DNA of 64,000 nt from JBBRNH01 sp038230415 (GTDB lineage Bacteria; Bacteroidota; Bacteroidia; Cytophagales; Spirosomataceae). The first letter of the stretch is position 1. Each line of letters opens with the position of its first letter. Both the position numbers and the translations under genes were made by a program. Below are positions 32,982 through 39,320 of the stretch, in pieces. The stretch spans positions 1-64,000 of the forward strand of contig JBBRNH010000022.1 in the NCBI GenBank assembly GCA_038230415.1. Reading direction: 5' to 3'. The notes below the pieces were generated by a model, which did no database searches, had not been told where the DNA came from, and was given only the letters and a program-made list of their open reading frames with translations.

Positions 32982-35621
32982 TTGGTGGTATTTTTGAGAC
33001 CCGCTATTTTTCACGAAATAGATCGTAGCAGTTTCGGCAGTTCTCCTTATCAATCAATGCGTTACGACGATTTTATTTGGCTCACCGATTCGCGGCAATC
33101 GCTGATTGACCCGGCCCACACCGTTTTTTTTGCTATCCGGGGCAACCGGCACGACGGCCATGCCTTCATCGAAACGCTGTATGAGCGGGGAGTCCGGCAT
33201 TTTGTGATCGAGAAACCGGCCCTGACTCCCGCCCGCCATGCCAACCTGATTACCCTCGCCGGGGCCATGTTTATCGAAGTCGAAAGCAGCCTGCATACCC
33301 TGCAAACCTGGGCCGCTGAACATAGGCAACAGTTTCAGATTCCGGTGATTGGCATCACGGGCAGCAACGGCAAAACCATTGTGAAAGAGTGGCTGGCGCA
33401 GCTTTTGGCCGACGAGTATGCGGTCTGCAAAAGCCCCAAAAGTTATAATTCTCAGTTGGGCGTACCGCTGTCGGTGCATGAGTTGGCGGCCCGGCACACG
33501 CTGGCGATTTTTGAAGCGGGCATCTCGCAACCGCAGGAAATGCAGCGGCTCGAAGCCGTGATTCGGCCCACCATCGGGATTTTTACCAACATCGGCCCCG
33601 CGCACGACGAAGGCTTCAAGACCCGCAAACAGAAAGTAGCCGAGAAGCTCCGACTCTTCACCCACGCCGAAACGCTCATTTACTGCGCTGATTATGAAGA
33701 TATTGACCATGAAGCCCGGCTGTTATTACGGGCCGTGAATCCCCGGATTCAACTCGTTACATGGTCTGTCAATGAGAGAGCCATGTTTCGGGTATCCGCC
33801 CAAAACGGCCAGCTTTTTTTGCTACCCGGTGAGCATTACGCCCTCGACGATGACGGTGTTTGGGGGTTTTCGATACCGTTCTCTGACCCGGCTTCGGTTG
33901 AGAATTTAACCCATTGCCTGGTGGCGTTGCGCGTTTTGAACGCTACCCAGCCCATTGTCATCAGCCGCGATGCGATTCAGGAACGATTGGCCCGGCTCCG
34001 CCCCGTTTCGATGCGGCTCGAACGCAAAGAAGGTATCAACGGCTGCATTCTGATTGATGATTCATATAGCAACGACCTGGCCGGGCTGCAACTCGCCCTC
34101 ACGTTTCAGGAGCAACAAGGGATGGGCAAACCCAACGTCGTGATCTTGTCTGACCTGCTCCAGACCGGGCAGCGCGATGAAGAACTGTATGCCCAGATTG
34201 GACGACTCATCAGCACACAAAACGTAGCTCACTTCATTGGTATAGGGCCGGTTATCAGCCGGTTTACCGATTTTTTTCCGGCAAATAGCCAGTTTTTCGA
34301 TAGCACCGAAGCCTTTATGACCGGGTTTGGTTTTGATACAGTACGTGATTCGGTGGTGTTAGTGAAGGGCGCACGGGCGTTTGCTTTTGAGCAGATTGTG
34401 AACCGGCTGCAACGCCAGCAACACGGCACCGTGCTGGAAATCAACCTCGATGCGCTGACGCATAACCTGAATTATTACCGCGCCAAAGCAGGATCAAAAA
34501 CCAAAATCATGGTCATGGTGAAAGCGTTTGCGTACGGCAGTGGCAGTGCCGAAGTAGCGCAATGGCTTCAGTTTCACCGGGTTGACTACCTCGCCGTTGC
34601 CTACGCCGACGAAGGCGTAACGCTCCGGCAAAATGGCGTTTCATTGCCAATCATGGTCATGAACCCCGCCCTCGAAACCTTCGGCACACTGCTCGAACAC
34701 AACCTCGAACCCGAATTGTACAGCATTCGCATCCTGCATGAGTGGGCCAAATTTATAGAAAAGGAGGAAGGAGGGGGAGAAGAGGGAGGAAGGGGAAGAG
34801 AGGGAGTTATCGCCCAATCTTCCTCCCTTTCCTCCCTTTCCTCCCCTTCTTCCTCCTCTTCCTCCCTTTCCTCCCTTTTTCATTTAAAAATTGATACCGG
34901 GATGCACCGATTAGGCTTCCTGCCTGATGAAATACCGGCAGTGGTTTCGTTCCTAAAGCAACACCCGGCTCTGCGCGTCGCCACCGTATTCAGCCACCTT
35001 GTCGGCTCCGACGAGGCCGGGCTGACCGATTTTTCGCGGCAACAGCACGAGCGTTTCACCGATAGTCTTACCGTTCTCGAAGCAGGATTGGGCTACCGGC
35101 CAACGGCGCACCTGCTCAATTCGGCGGGTATTGTGCGCTTCCCGGAGTTTCGGCTCGATATGGTTCGGCTCGGTATCGGGCTGTATGGCGTAGAGAGCAG
35201 CCGCTTGGAACCCGCAGCCGTGCGGCCCGTTGGCACGCTCAAAACCACCATCAGCCAGATAAAAACCGTTGCTGCCGGAGACACCGTTGGCTATGGGCGA
35301 AGGGGCGTACTGACCCGCAACAGCCGCATTGCCACCCTCGCCATTGGCTACGCCGACGGGTTTGACCGGCGGTTTGGCAACGGCACCGGCCACGTCTGGA
35401 TTGCCGGTGTTCGCTGCCCCACCGTTGGCAACGTGTGTATGGATATGACGATGGTTGACGTAACCGACGCGCCCACCGCACGGGAAGGCAACGTGGTAGA
35501 AATCTTCGGCTCGAACCTGACTATCAGCGAGTTAGCTGCCGCTATCGGCACCATTCCGTATGAAATTCTGACTGGCGTGAGCGAGCGCGTGAAGCGGATT
35601 TTTTTTCGGGAAGGCAACTGA
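32982..35621 (+). CDS. murF: Bifunctional MurF - alanine racemase with in-frame insertion
   Basis: A fusion typical of Bacteroidota. The MurF half (to ~residue 480) joins D-Ala-D-Ala to the UDP-MurNAc tripeptide: LTDSRQSL, GITGSNGKTIVKEW (P-loop ~125), and FTNIGPAHDEGF. The racemase half makes D-alanine with PLP; the PLP lysine is Lys514 in MVKAFAYGSG, and DTGMHRLGFLPDE, VGYGRRGVL and YEILTGVSERVKR follow. About 35 residues at ~593-633 (KEEGGGEEGGRGREG then Ser-rich) are a low-complexity insertion not expected in the enzyme. Start uncertain: the frame opens at TTG 32982, TTG 32994 or ATG 33058; the first MurF strands favour an upstream start. A TATTTTTG box at 32989-32996 would instead suggest 33058. 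Confidence 0.93.
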   Translation: MVVFLRPAIFHEIDRSSFGSSPYQSMRYDDFIWLTDSRQSLIDPAHTVFFAIRGNRHDGHAFIETLYERGVRHFVIEKPALTPARHANLITLAGAMFIEVESSLHTLQTWAAEHRQQFQIPVIGITGSNGKTIVKEWLAQLLADEYAVCKSPKSYNSQLGVPLSVHELAARHTLAIFEAGISQPQEMQRLEAVIRPTIGIFTNIGPAHDEGFKTRKQKVAEKLRLFTHAETLIYCADYEDIDHEARLLLRAVNPRIQLVTWSVNERAMFRVSAQNGQLFLLPGEHYALDDDGVWGFSIPFSDPASVENLTHCLVALRVLNATQPIVISRDAIQERLARLRPVSMRLERKEGINGCILIDDSYSNDLAGLQLALTFQEQQGMGKPNVVILSDLLQTGQRDEELYAQIGRLISTQNVAHFIGIGPVISRFTDFFPANSQFFDSTEAFMTGFGFDTVRDSVVLVKGARAFAFEQIVNRLQRQQHGTVLEINLDALTHNLNYYRAKAGSKTKIMVMVKAFAYGSGSAEVAQWLQFHRVDYLAVAYADEGVTLRQNGVSLPIMVMNPALETFGTLLEHNLEPELYSIRILHEWAKFIEKEEGGGEEGGRGREGVIAQSSSLSSLSSPSSSSSSLSSLFHLKIDTGMHRLGFLPDEIPAVVSFLKQHPALRVATVFSHLVGSDEAGLTDFSRQQHERFTDSLTVLEAGLGYRPTAHLLNSAGIVRFPEFRLDMVRLGIGLYGVESSRLEPAAVRPVGTLKTTISQIKTVAAGDTVGYGRRGVLTRNSRIATLAIGYADGFDRRFGNGTGHVWIAGVRCPTVGNVCMDMTMVDVTDAPTAREGNVVEIFGSNLTISELAAAIGTIPYEILTGVSERVKRIFFREGN
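34758..34880. repeat. Purine/pyrimidine inverted repeat inserted in the racemase domain
   Basis: A purine tract of GGAGGAAGG-type units (34758-34806), a short spacer TTATCGCCCAAT, then a pyrimidine tract of CTTCCTCCC-type units (34818-34880). The two tracts can pair as a long hairpin. It keeps the reading frame and encodes a Glu/Gly-rich then Ser-rich linker just before the conserved HLKIDTGMHRLGF motif. Confidence 0.8.
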
Positions 35622-35664
35622 GGGGTTGATTCATCACCAACGAATAAGCCTTCAAACCTGGCTT

Positions 35665-36603
35665 TTATAAAACCGCCAAAACCTCCTCAACCAACGCCGA
35701 AACAGGCCGCCGTGCGTCGAGCCAGTGAATGTGATGGCCGTCGCGTTCCATCTTGCGGAAATAGGTCATCTGCCGCTTGGCAAACTGGTGAATGGCCGTT
35801 TCAAGCCGGGCGGTCATGGTGGCGTAATCGAGTTGGCCGGTCAAAAATTGGGTAATGAACTTGTATTCAAGGCCGTAGAAAATCAGTTTCTCTGCCCGAA
35901 CGCCCCCGGCCAGCAACTGCGCTACCTCCTCAATCATGCCGTTCTGGAGCCGCTGATGCAGCCGGGCCGTGATGCGCTGCCGCCGAACGTCAACGGGTAA
36001 GGCAAGACCAAAGATAGTGGTCAGTGGCAAGTGGTTAGTGATGAGCGGCTGACCGCGAACCTCAGTAGCTAATGCCACTTGCCACTTGCCACTTGCCACT
36101 AACCACTCACTAATTTCAATGGCCCGGATGAGCCGTTTGCGGGTGCTGGTATCGGCGAGGGGCGTGTAGGCCGATGGTGGCATTTGGGCAAAGCGGGCGC
36201 TGAGTTGGTCGTCGGTGAGGGGCGCGAGTTCGGCGCGGAGTATTTCGTTGACTGGCACAGCCGTGAACTGAAAATCGTTCAGCACCGCGCTCAGATACAA
36301 ACCCGTTCCGCCACAGACCACCGGCACCCGGTTTCGGGCGGTAATGTCGGCTACGGCACGGCCAAAATCCTGCTGATAGCGATGCACGTTGTAGTCGTCA
36401 CCCGCGTCTAAGATATCAATCAAGTGGTACGAAACCGGCTGACTATCAAGCGTGTATTCGGCAATGTCTTTGCCCGTGCCGATGTCCATGCCCCGATACA
36501 CCTGCCGCGAATCAGCACTGATGATTTCGCCGTTGAGCCGGGCGGCCACCGCCACCGCAAGCCGCGTTTTGCCCGATGCCGTTGGGCCAAGAATGACGAG
36601 CAT
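35665..36603 (-). CDS. miaA: tRNA dimethylallyltransferase MiaA with in-frame insertion
   Basis: Adds a dimethylallyl group to A37 of tRNAs reading UNN codons. 312 residues from the ATG at 36603 (MLVILGPTASGKT, P-loop); upstream codons are rejected. ISADSRQVYRGMDIGTGK, YHLIDILDAGDDYNVHRYQ, VPVVCGGTGLYLSAVL and the C-terminal HQFAKRQMTYFRK are intact. The stretch LVASGKWQVALATEVRGQPLITNHLPL (after RAIEISEW) is coded by a repeat-rich inverted repeat and looks like an insertion between two conserved parts. Enzyme identity is secure; whether the insert affects activity is unknown. Confidence 0.95.
   Translation of the reverse strand: MLVILGPTASGKTRLAVAVAARLNGEIISADSRQVYRGMDIGTGKDIAEYTLDSQPVSYHLIDILDAGDDYNVHRYQQDFGRAVADITARNRVPVVCGGTGLYLSAVLNDFQFTAVPVNEILRAELAPLTDDQLSARFAQMPPSAYTPLADTSTRKRLIRAIEISEWLVASGKWQVALATEVRGQPLITNHLPLTTIFGLALPVDVRRQRITARLHQRLQNGMIEEVAQLLAGGVRAEKLIFYGLEYKFITQFLTGQLDYATMTARLETAIHQFAKRQMTYFRKMERDGHHIHWLDARRPVSALVEEVLAVL
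36016..36104. repeat. Inverted repeat with GTGGCAA units inside miaA
   Basis: AGTGGTCAGTGGCAAGTGG (36016-36034) is inverted, with one mismatch, as AGTGGTTAGTGGCAAGTGG on the minus strand (right arm within 36076-36104). The right side also has four tandem TGCCACT units (36073-36101). The whole element is in frame within miaA. Confidence 0.75.
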
Positions 36604-36614
36604 TGCCACGAATC

Positions 36615-37082
36615 TCACCGAAAAATTGCCCGGAACGGGACTTCTATGGGGAATACCGGGTCTTTGATAATGCCGTCGGTAAAGGTCCACATTCCGCCCG
36701 TTGCCGTTCTGATTTGCACTACGCGCAAGACCGGCACAATGAGCCAGACCGATTTAACCCCGGCGGGGAAATAGATGGCGTTCATTTTGGCCGTAATCTC
36801 GGTTGTGGCTTGTTTTGGCGACTGAATTTCAATGGCAATCAGGGGGGGCTGGGTGTAAAAAATAATGTCATTGTCCCAGTCTTCGGGCAGTTTGGGATAC
36901 ACGCAGACATCGGGTTTGCACTTGCCGGTTGATAGTTCCAACTCCAATTCGGGTAGCACCTCATACTCGGCATCGTAGCGGTCGAGCGTGACACAGACGC
37001 GATTGATAATTTTGGAGTGGTTCACTGACATTACATCTTCCGAGTAAAATTCTTCGATTAAATCAACTGCAAGGGCTTCCAT
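36615..37082 (-). CDS. Uma2 family endonuclease (DUF820)
   Basis: 155 residues, shorter than the 228-residue relative at 12848. The Uma2 core is clear: KCKPDVCVYPKLPEDW (active-site Asp), then PPLIAIEIQSPKQATTEITAKMNAIYFPAGVKSVWLIVP, the E-x-Q/x-S strand followed by the K...Y helix with the glutamate in IEIQSP. It lies 11 nt upstream of miaA on the same strand, so the two may be co-transcribed. Function in the cell is unknown. Confidence 0.8.
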   Translation of the reverse strand: MEALAVDLIEEFYSEDVMSVNHSKIINRVCVTLDRYDAEYEVLPELELELSTGKCKPDVCVYPKLPEDWDNDIIFYTQPPLIAIEIQSPKQATTEITAKMNAIYFPAGVKSVWLIVPVLRVVQIRTATGGMWTFTDGIIKDPVFPIEVPFRAIFR

Positions 37083-37099
37083 AGCGTCAATCGTTTTTT

Positions 37100-37107
37100 C
37101 AAAGATA
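37100..37107 (-). promoter_or_regulatory. Candidate -7 box of the Uma2/miaA unit
   Basis: TATCTTTG on the minus strand fits TAnnTTTG and lies 17 nt before the ATG at 37082. No good -33 box. Confidence 0.35.
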
Positions 37108-37147
37108 AGAAAGTTGTGGGCCGTTTGAGAAAAAATTCAGCGAACAC

Positions 37148-37190
37148 TTGACAAGTTCGGATTCTTCTCATTTACTTTGCATCACAAAGT
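37148..37190 (+). promoter_or_regulatory. Promoter with ACTTTG-N5-CAAAGT operator
   Basis: A -33 TTG (37148-37150) and a near-consensus -7 TTACTTTG (37172-37179), spacer 21. An inverted repeat ACTTTG (37174-37179), CATCA, CAAAGT (37185-37190) overlaps the -7 box, so a bound protein would block the promoter. The same operator lies before the exosortase N pair (39299-39315). The downstream operon encodes a winged-helix regulator, the natural candidate repressor. Confidence 0.6.
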
Positions 37191-37201
37191 ACTTTTATCT
37201 C

Positions 37202-37987
37202 ATGGAACACTTCATTTCGTTTCCGCTTCATCAAAAGCCGCTTGCTGTTTGTCCCACACCGGAGGGGGTCCCGTCTGGCCGGGGATTGCGGGCCTTGTCG
37301 GCACTCACGGCCTTAGGTTTGTGCTTAGTTCTGGCGCGTTGGCTGCTCACGGGCAACGTCTGGTTTCTGGTGATGCTGACCTGGAACGCGGTGCTGGCCT
37401 GGTTTCCGCTCGGCGTGATGCTGGTGCTGCACGATTTGCTGGCTGCCCGGCGCATCGGGCGGGTTGGCGCGTGGCTGGGGTTGGGTGCGTGGCTGGCGTT
37501 TTTGCCCAACGCGCCCTACATCATCACCGATCTGTTTCATATTCAGAACCTTCAGGCTCCGTTGCTGTGGTTTGATACAATGAGTATTTTTCTCTTTGCC
37601 ACGATGGGCCTGCTCACCGGCCTGTATTCTACGTTGCTGGCGCATCGGTTGCTGAGTCAGTTGGTCACGGCAAAAAACCGTCTGGTAAGCCAATCATTAA
37701 TTTGGAGTTTAATGCTGGGGGCGCAGGCGTTGGCCGGGTTTGGTATTTATCTTGGCCGGTGGGGGCGGTGGAATAGCTGGCACGTGCTAACCAAACCCTG
37801 GGTATTGGGGCAGGCCGTTTTGACCTCGCTGCAAACGCCATTGGCCCTGAAAATGACGCTCGTGTATGGCTTTGTGCTGGCCGGGTTATACGTGGCCTTC
37901 TGGCTCTTTGTGCAGGATACAGACACGAAGCATCAGCGGGCAAGTAGCCAACAAGCCGAAAGCTCCAATGCCCAACCCCATGATTGA
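37202..37987 (+). CDS. DUF1361 family membrane protein
   Basis: 261 residues from the ATG at 37202, directly after the operator. About six to seven transmembrane helices; the family mark is WLAFLPNAPYIITDLFHI, and a further helix carries LLWFDTMSIFLFATMGLLTGLYS. Function unknown. The N-terminal cytosolic stretch (VCPTPEGVPSGRG) is unusually Pro/Gly-rich. First gene of a four-gene operon with overlapping ends (20 nt with the next gene). Confidence 0.85.
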   Translation: MEHFISFPLHQKPLAVCPTPEGVPSGRGLRALSALTALGLCLVLARWLLTGNVWFLVMLTWNAVLAWFPLGVMLVLHDLLAARRIGRVGAWLGLGAWLAFLPNAPYIITDLFHIQNLQAPLLWFDTMSIFLFATMGLLTGLYSTLLAHRLLSQLVTAKNRLVSQSLIWSLMLGAQALAGFGIYLGRWGRWNSWHVLTKPWVLGQAVLTSLQTPLALKMTLVYGFVLAGLYVAFWLFVQDTDTKHQRASSQQAESSNAQPHD

Positions 37988-38357
37988 CCTGCCCAAAACC
38001 TTCCGCAGTTTTCAGTACGCCGGGCGGGGCGTGGCTGGTTTGTTCCGGTTCGAGAACAACGCCAAAGTTCATCTGCTGGCGGCTGTGGTGGTGGTGGCGG
38101 TGGGTATCTGTCTGAATATCAATCGAATAGAATGGGTAATCATCATCACCCAGATCGGATTGGTGTTTGCCGCCGAAGCCATCAATACGGCCCTCGAAAA
38201 ACTTTGTGATCTCGTGCAACCTGATTATCACCCGCAAGTAAAAGTTATCAAAGACGTAGCTTCCGGCGCGGTGCTGATCCTGGCAATCACGGCGGTACTG
38301 GTGGCAATCCTGATTTTTATTCCAAAACTATGTCCCGCGAACACCTTGACCACCTGA
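37968..38357 (+). CDS. dgkA: Diacylglycerol kinase / undecaprenol kinase family protein
   Basis: 129 residues from the ATG at 37968 (an ATG at 37980 is also possible). Three membrane helices and the family signature FRFENNAKVHL...GLVFAAEAINTALEKLCDLV (E-x-x-N-T-x-x-E-x-x-x-D). Phosphorylates diacylglycerol or undecaprenol in the inner membrane; in many bacteria of this type it recycles the lipid carrier for wall synthesis. Overlaps the genes on both sides by 20-28 nt, so the operon is tightly coupled. Confidence 0.9.
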   Translation: MPNPMIDLPKTFRSFQYAGRGVAGLFRFENNAKVHLLAAVVVVAVGICLNINRIEWVIIITQIGLVFAAEAINTALEKLCDLVQPDYHPQVKVIKDVASGAVLILAITAVLVAILIFIPKLCPANTLTT

Positions 38358-38962
38358 CCGAAATCCGCAGCATGATGGAGCGGTCGTCGAAATTTTTATC
38401 GTTGAGTGGCCTGTCCGGGATTTCGGCGGGCGTGGTGGCCTTAGCCGGGGCGGCAACGGTCTATCTGCGGCTCCGCACCGACTGGTTCCGTATTCTGCGC
38501 TACGACCGGCTCGGTGGCTACCACAGCGCGTCATGGGCCGATACCGAGTGGTTTTTGATTCAGGTTGCCGGTCTTACCTTGCTTGGGGCCTTGCTGACCG
38601 GCACATTTTTCACTGTTCGGAAGGCCCATCGGCAGGGGCTGCGCGTCTGGAACACGGCCTCCCGGCGGTTGCTCTGGGCAATGGGTGTGCCGCTGCTAAC
38701 GGGCGGAGTGTTTTGCGTGGCCCTGCTCTGGTACGGTCTGATCTGGCTCACGGCCCCGGCCACGCTGGTTTTTTATGGCCTGGCCCTCATCAGCGGCAGC
38801 AAATACACGGTGCGTGATGTCGAATATTTAGGCTATTCCGAAATCGCACTGGGACTCATAGCCGTGTTTCTGACGGGGTTCAATCTGCTGGCCTGGGCCA
38901 TAGGCTTCGGGGTGCTGCACATTGTATATGGCGCGGCTATGTACTGGAAATATGACCGATGA
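38330..38962 (+). CDS. Four-helix membrane protein, partner of the winged-helix regulator
   Basis: 210 residues. A cytosolic N-terminus with EIRSMMERSSKFLSLSGLSG, then about five transmembrane helices. I know this arrangement (MERSSKFxSLSGLSG followed by helices) from Bacteroidota, where it often lies directly before a small winged-helix regulator, as here; its function is not established. The stop overlaps the regulator's ATG (ATGA at 38959-38962). It may transmit a membrane signal to that regulator, which is inference. Confidence 0.7.
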   Translation: MSREHLDHLTEIRSMMERSSKFLSLSGLSGISAGVVALAGAATVYLRLRTDWFRILRYDRLGGYHSASWADTEWFLIQVAGLTLLGALLTGTFFTVRKAHRQGLRVWNTASRRLLWAMGVPLLTGGVFCVALLWYGLIWLTAPATLVFYGLALISGSKYTVRDVEYLGYSEIALGLIAVFLTGFNLLAWAIGFGVLHIVYGAAMYWKYDR

Positions 38963-39255
38963 TCAATCTGCTCGAACAGTTCAACAAAGCCTTTGAAAGC
39001 AAAGCCCGGCTCGGAATTATGTCGGTGCTGATGGTCAATGAATCGCTGAGTTTCAACGCCCTGAAAGACCTGCTGGCCCTGACGGATGGCAACCTCGCTA
39101 CGCACCTCCGGGCGTTGGAAGAAGCAGGTTATCTATCGGTGCAGAAGCAGTTTGTGGGCCGAAAACCCAACACCACCTACACCGCTACCGACGCGGGACG
39201 CACCGCCTTTGCCGGACATCTGAACGCGCTGGAAGCGTTTATCAAGGGTTTATAA
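38959..39255 (+). CDS. Small winged-helix transcriptional regulator
   Basis: 98 residues: a single winged-helix domain. LLEQFNKAFESKARLGIMSVLMVNESLSFNALKDLLALTDGNLATHLRALEEAGYLSVQKQFVGRKPNTTYTATDAGRTAF follows the MarR/PadR-like DNA-binding pattern, with recognition helix in NLATHLRALEEAGY and the wing at KQFVGRKPNTTY. The two ACTTTG-N5-CAAAGT sites, before this operon and before the next one, are its likely targets, making it an autoregulated repressor of the exosortase N region. Confidence 0.88.
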   Translation: MINLLEQFNKAFESKARLGIMSVLMVNESLSFNALKDLLALTDGNLATHLRALEEAGYLSVQKQFVGRKPNTTYTATDAGRTAFAGHLNALEAFIKGL

Positions 39256-39296
39256 TTGTTTGCCACCGCCACCAGGCTGTGGCGTTCCAGTGATTT

Positions 39297-39315
39297 TAAC
39301 TTTGAAAAACAAAGT
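39297..39315 (+). promoter_or_regulatory. -7 box with ACTTTG-N5-CAAAGT operator before the exosortase N pair
   Basis: TAACTTTG (39297-39304) fits TAnnTTTG exactly and overlaps the inverted repeat ACTTTG (39299-39304), AAAAA, CAAAGT (39310-39315). The ATG follows at 39321. Half-sites, spacer length and the trailing ACTTT are the same as at 37174-37190. Confidence 0.6.
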
Positions 39316-39320
39316 ACTTT

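Noticed and set aside
36073..36101. Four TGCCACT repeats as a possible CRISPR-like array
   Set aside because: Seven-base tandem units with no spacers, inside miaA, and no cas genes.
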